A stretch of DNA of 8,493 nt from Bacteroidota bacterium (GTDB lineage Bacteria; Bacteroidota; Bacteroidia; Cytophagales; Cyclobacteriaceae). How positions within the stretch are numbered: position 1 is the first letter of the stretch; each line of letters opens with the position of its first letter. A program made the translations under genes and the position numbers. Below the pieces are notes generated by a model, which worked only from the letters and a program-made list of their open reading frames with translations, was not told the DNA's origin and searched no databases. Positions 6,658 through 8,493 of this stretch are shown here, in pieces. The stretch is taken from assembly GCA_024643595.1 (NCBI GenBank), contig JAHEMS010000131.1, positions 1 through 8,493 on the forward strand, in the 5' to 3' direction.

Positions 6658-7905
6658 ATGTGTGATACCCTGGTAGCTCTTCCATCGGTAACTAAAAATG
6701 GAAACTTGTTGTTTGCTAAAAACTCAGATCGTGAACCTGAGGAAGCTCAGGCTATTATTCATTTACCACGCGTTCAACCTGATACAAAATATCTGAAATG
6801 CACCTACCTTGAAATCCCACAGGTGACCGAAACATTTGAATGTATCTTGTCAAAACCGTTTCAGATGTGGGGTGCTGAAATGGGGGCGAATGAACATGGT
6901 CTTGTCATTGGCAACGAAGCAGTATTCACCAAAGTAAAATTCAGTAAAGAAAATCGGGGCCTAACTGGAATGGATTTATTGCGGCTTGGTCTTGAGCGCA
7001 GCAAGAATGCAGATGAAGCAATCACCTGCATCACCGCATTATTAGAACAATATGGTCAGGACGTAAACGGTGGATATAAAAATAAAAACTTCTTCTATCA
7101 TAACAGTTTTCTGCTAGCTGATAAACATCATTCATGGATACTTGAAACTGCTGGGAAGCAGTGGGCTGCAAAAAAAGTAAAGGACATCCATAGTATTTCC
7201 AACAAACTTAGCATCTGCGATGCTGATAAAATCAGCGCGAACGCAAAATCATTTGCCCAGAGCAATGGCTGGTGGAAAAATGGAACACCATTTAGTTTTC
7301 AAAGCGTCTATAGCGACTGGTTTTACACGCGCATGGGAAGAGCGTCCACAAGACAAAGCTGTACTACGTCCTTGAGTCGACAACGGGAAGGGAAATTGAG
7401 TGTTGCCGACCACATTCGCATTCTTCAAACGCATAACCTGGATGATGATCATTTTAAGCCGTCCAGAGCCAACACCGGATCAGTATGTATGCATGCCACC
7501 AGTTTGATAAATCCCAGCAATACCACCGGCAGCATGGTGGCCGAAATCAGGTCAACTCAACCTCATACGATCTGGCTTACCGGTTCATCCCATCCATGTC
7601 TTTCCATTTATGTCCCTTTCTTTTTTGATACAAAATCAATGCATGAATTAATACCACCATCGGCACAGCAAGATCATTCACTATGGTGGCGTGCCGAGAA
7701 ACTACATCGCTGGATAGGCAAAGATTACAAAAGAAGAAAATTAATTATTGAAACAGAACGAAAAGCGATGCAGGAAAGATTTCTTAAAGAAGAAGTCGAT
7801 TTGTTGAGTGCAGATAGTTCACCCAGGGAACTCGAATTGTTTAGCAGCCAATGCCTGAATGATTATATGAACGCGATCGCTGAATGGAGTCTACACGTAA
7901 AATAA
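6658..7905 (+). CDS. Secernin-like C69-family peptidase (Ntn hydrolase)
   Basis: This 415-residue protein matches the secernin/dipeptidase C69 family, Ntn hydrolases that use an N-terminal cysteine. The product begins MCDTLVALPS; removal of Met1 would expose Cys2 as the nucleophile, so the start is fixed by the chemistry. Further family blocks are FAKNSDREPEEAQ (19-31), WGAEMGANEHGLVIGNEA (71-88), GMDLLRLGLERS (104-115), ETAGKQWA (163-170), SNKLSI (181-186) and SVCMHA (275-280). There is no signal peptide, unlike many exported bacterial C69 dipeptidases, which suggests a cytoplasmic enzyme. The C-terminal 70 or so residues are charged and helical, with several Glu/Lys-rich stretches. The gene is 66 bp after the aldo/keto reductase and probably shares its transcript. 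Its real activity (dipeptidase, amidase or acyl transfer) is unknown; secernins have few characterised substrates. Confidence 0.85.
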   Translation: MCDTLVALPSVTKNGNLLFAKNSDREPEEAQAIIHLPRVQPDTKYLKCTYLEIPQVTETFECILSKPFQMWGAEMGANEHGLVIGNEAVFTKVKFSKENRGLTGMDLLRLGLERSKNADEAITCITALLEQYGQDVNGGYKNKNFFYHNSFLLADKHHSWILETAGKQWAAKKVKDIHSISNKLSICDADKISANAKSFAQSNGWWKNGTPFSFQSVYSDWFYTRMGRASTRQSCTTSLSRQREGKLSVADHIRILQTHNLDDDHFKPSRANTGSVCMHATSLINPSNTTGSMVAEIRSTQPHTIWLTGSSHPCLSIYVPFFFDTKSMHELIPPSAQQDHSLWWRAEKLHRWIGKDYKRRKLIIETERKAMQERFLKEEVDLLSADSSPRELELFSSQCLNDYMNAIAEWSLHVK

Positions 7906-8005
7906 AATTCTGGGATTCCTGTTTCTTAATAATTTTAGAAAAACACAAGCTCCAACTTCATCTATCAACCTTCTATCTTGTTCCCGTATTATTCAAATAA
8001 ACAAA

Positions 8006-8493
8006 TCAAAAATTCCACTTCGCGCGCAAGAATACCCTGTAGGTAACAGCCTGAAAGGAATTATTCATTTCCCCATAAAACGATTGCCATACCAGGTTTA
8101 TATCCCATCGATCTGATAAATTATATTGGAAGGATGGTAGTACAATGGCAATGTGTGTACCTGGTGTGTAAACCATTCCAAGACTTGCCCTTAATAGCGG
8201 GGTGATGTCTTTTGAAGTATTCAATAATACGTTGTATTGTGTAGGCATCAGATTTCTTGGAGATAAATTGAAATTCACTTTGGTCCAATCATCCACTGGC
8301 TTCGTTAAGCCCTGATTGTTCCACAAAAAACTTCCGTTGATGTACCATCCTTTGGCAAACATATAATCCCATTCCATTACTGCGTTGAATTGCGATGGAG
8401 TTTGATCACGGGCTGCGAAATATTGCATTTCTCCTTTAAAACCTACTTCATCAATGCTTCCGGCCCAACCCGCTCCTACAGTAATATCTTTAT
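8006..8493 (-). CDS. C-terminal part of an outer-membrane beta-barrel protein (partial)
   Basis: The frame is open from the right edge and ends at TGA (8008-8006), giving 161 visible codons. No start is visible: the Met at 8428 is internal, since in-frame sequence continues upstream as KDITVGAGWAGSIDEVGFKGE. The segment shows alternating polar/hydrophobic strands rich in Tyr, Trp and Phe (WDYMFAKGWYINGSFLW, LRASLGMVYTPG, RWDINLVWQSFYG) and ends in FLRAKWNF with a terminal Phe, the signature recognised by the BAM complex. It is therefore the last strands of a porin-like or transport barrel. Loop content such as SPRNLMPTQYNVL suggests a long (about 400-residue or more) barrel, but the family cannot be named from this fragment. 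It converges on the secernin-like gene. Confidence 0.75.
   Translation of the reverse strand, partial: KDITVGAGWAGSIDEVGFKGEMQYFAARDQTPSQFNAVMEWDYMFAKGWYINGSFLWNNQGLTKPVDDWTKVNFNLSPRNLMPTQYNVLLNTSKDITPLLRASLGMVYTPGTHIAIVLPSFQYNLSDRWDINLVWQSFYGEMNNSFQAVTYRVFLRAKWNF

Noticed and set aside
7906..8005. Bidirectional terminator between the convergent genes
   Set aside because: Only a five-base pairing (ACAAG with CTTGT) over a long loop was found; no stable hairpin followed by a T run on either strand.

Overview
The window looks like a chromosomal segment of a Bacteroidota bacterium, probably a free-living Cytophagia/Chitinophagia-type organism. Three things point there: a secreted protein with HYR domains and a type IX secretion (T9SS) type A sorting tail, a lipoprotein of the ADP-ribosylglycohydrolase family in the form common in Bacteroidota, and moderately AT-rich DNA whose start codons lack clear Shine-Dalgarno sequences. 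I see no tRNA, rRNA, CRISPR array, insertion sequence, integrase, phage gene or known defence gene. The genome assignment is inference from protein style, not a search result.

Layout. At the left edge, on the minus strand, is an ADP-ribosylglycohydrolase-family lipoprotein gene. It is broken by an apparent one-base loss in a C run at 127-131, and its true C-terminus continues in the next frame off the edge. A divergent intergenic region (1089-1313) separates it from a plus-strand secreted HYR/T9SS protein (1314-2885). Four plus-strand enzyme genes follow: an MAO-like flavin amine oxidase (2942-4294); a membrane-anchored carbon-nitrogen hydrolase whose start overlaps the oxidase stop by 4 bp (4291-5421); an aldo/keto reductase (5593-6591); and a secernin/C69-type Ntn peptidase (6658-7905). 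A minus-strand gene converges from the right edge and encodes the C-terminal strands of an outer-membrane beta-barrel protein (8006-8493, partial).

How they may work together. The amine oxidase and C-N hydrolase are almost certainly co-transcribed and translationally coupled. Oxidation of a primary amine gives an aldehyde, which the downstream aldo/keto reductase could reduce. Alternatively, an oxidase making an amide could feed the hydrolase. A caveat is location: the oxidase, reductase and peptidase have no export signal, whereas the hydrolase has an N-terminal membrane segment that should place its catalytic domain outside the cytoplasm. Nothing here proves a new system. The strongest items for follow-up are the frameshift, the oxidase's full MAO-like active-site set (Cys393, Tyr394, Tyr431, Lys294), and the coupled, anchored hydrolase with an extra segment between its Glu and Lys catalytic residues.
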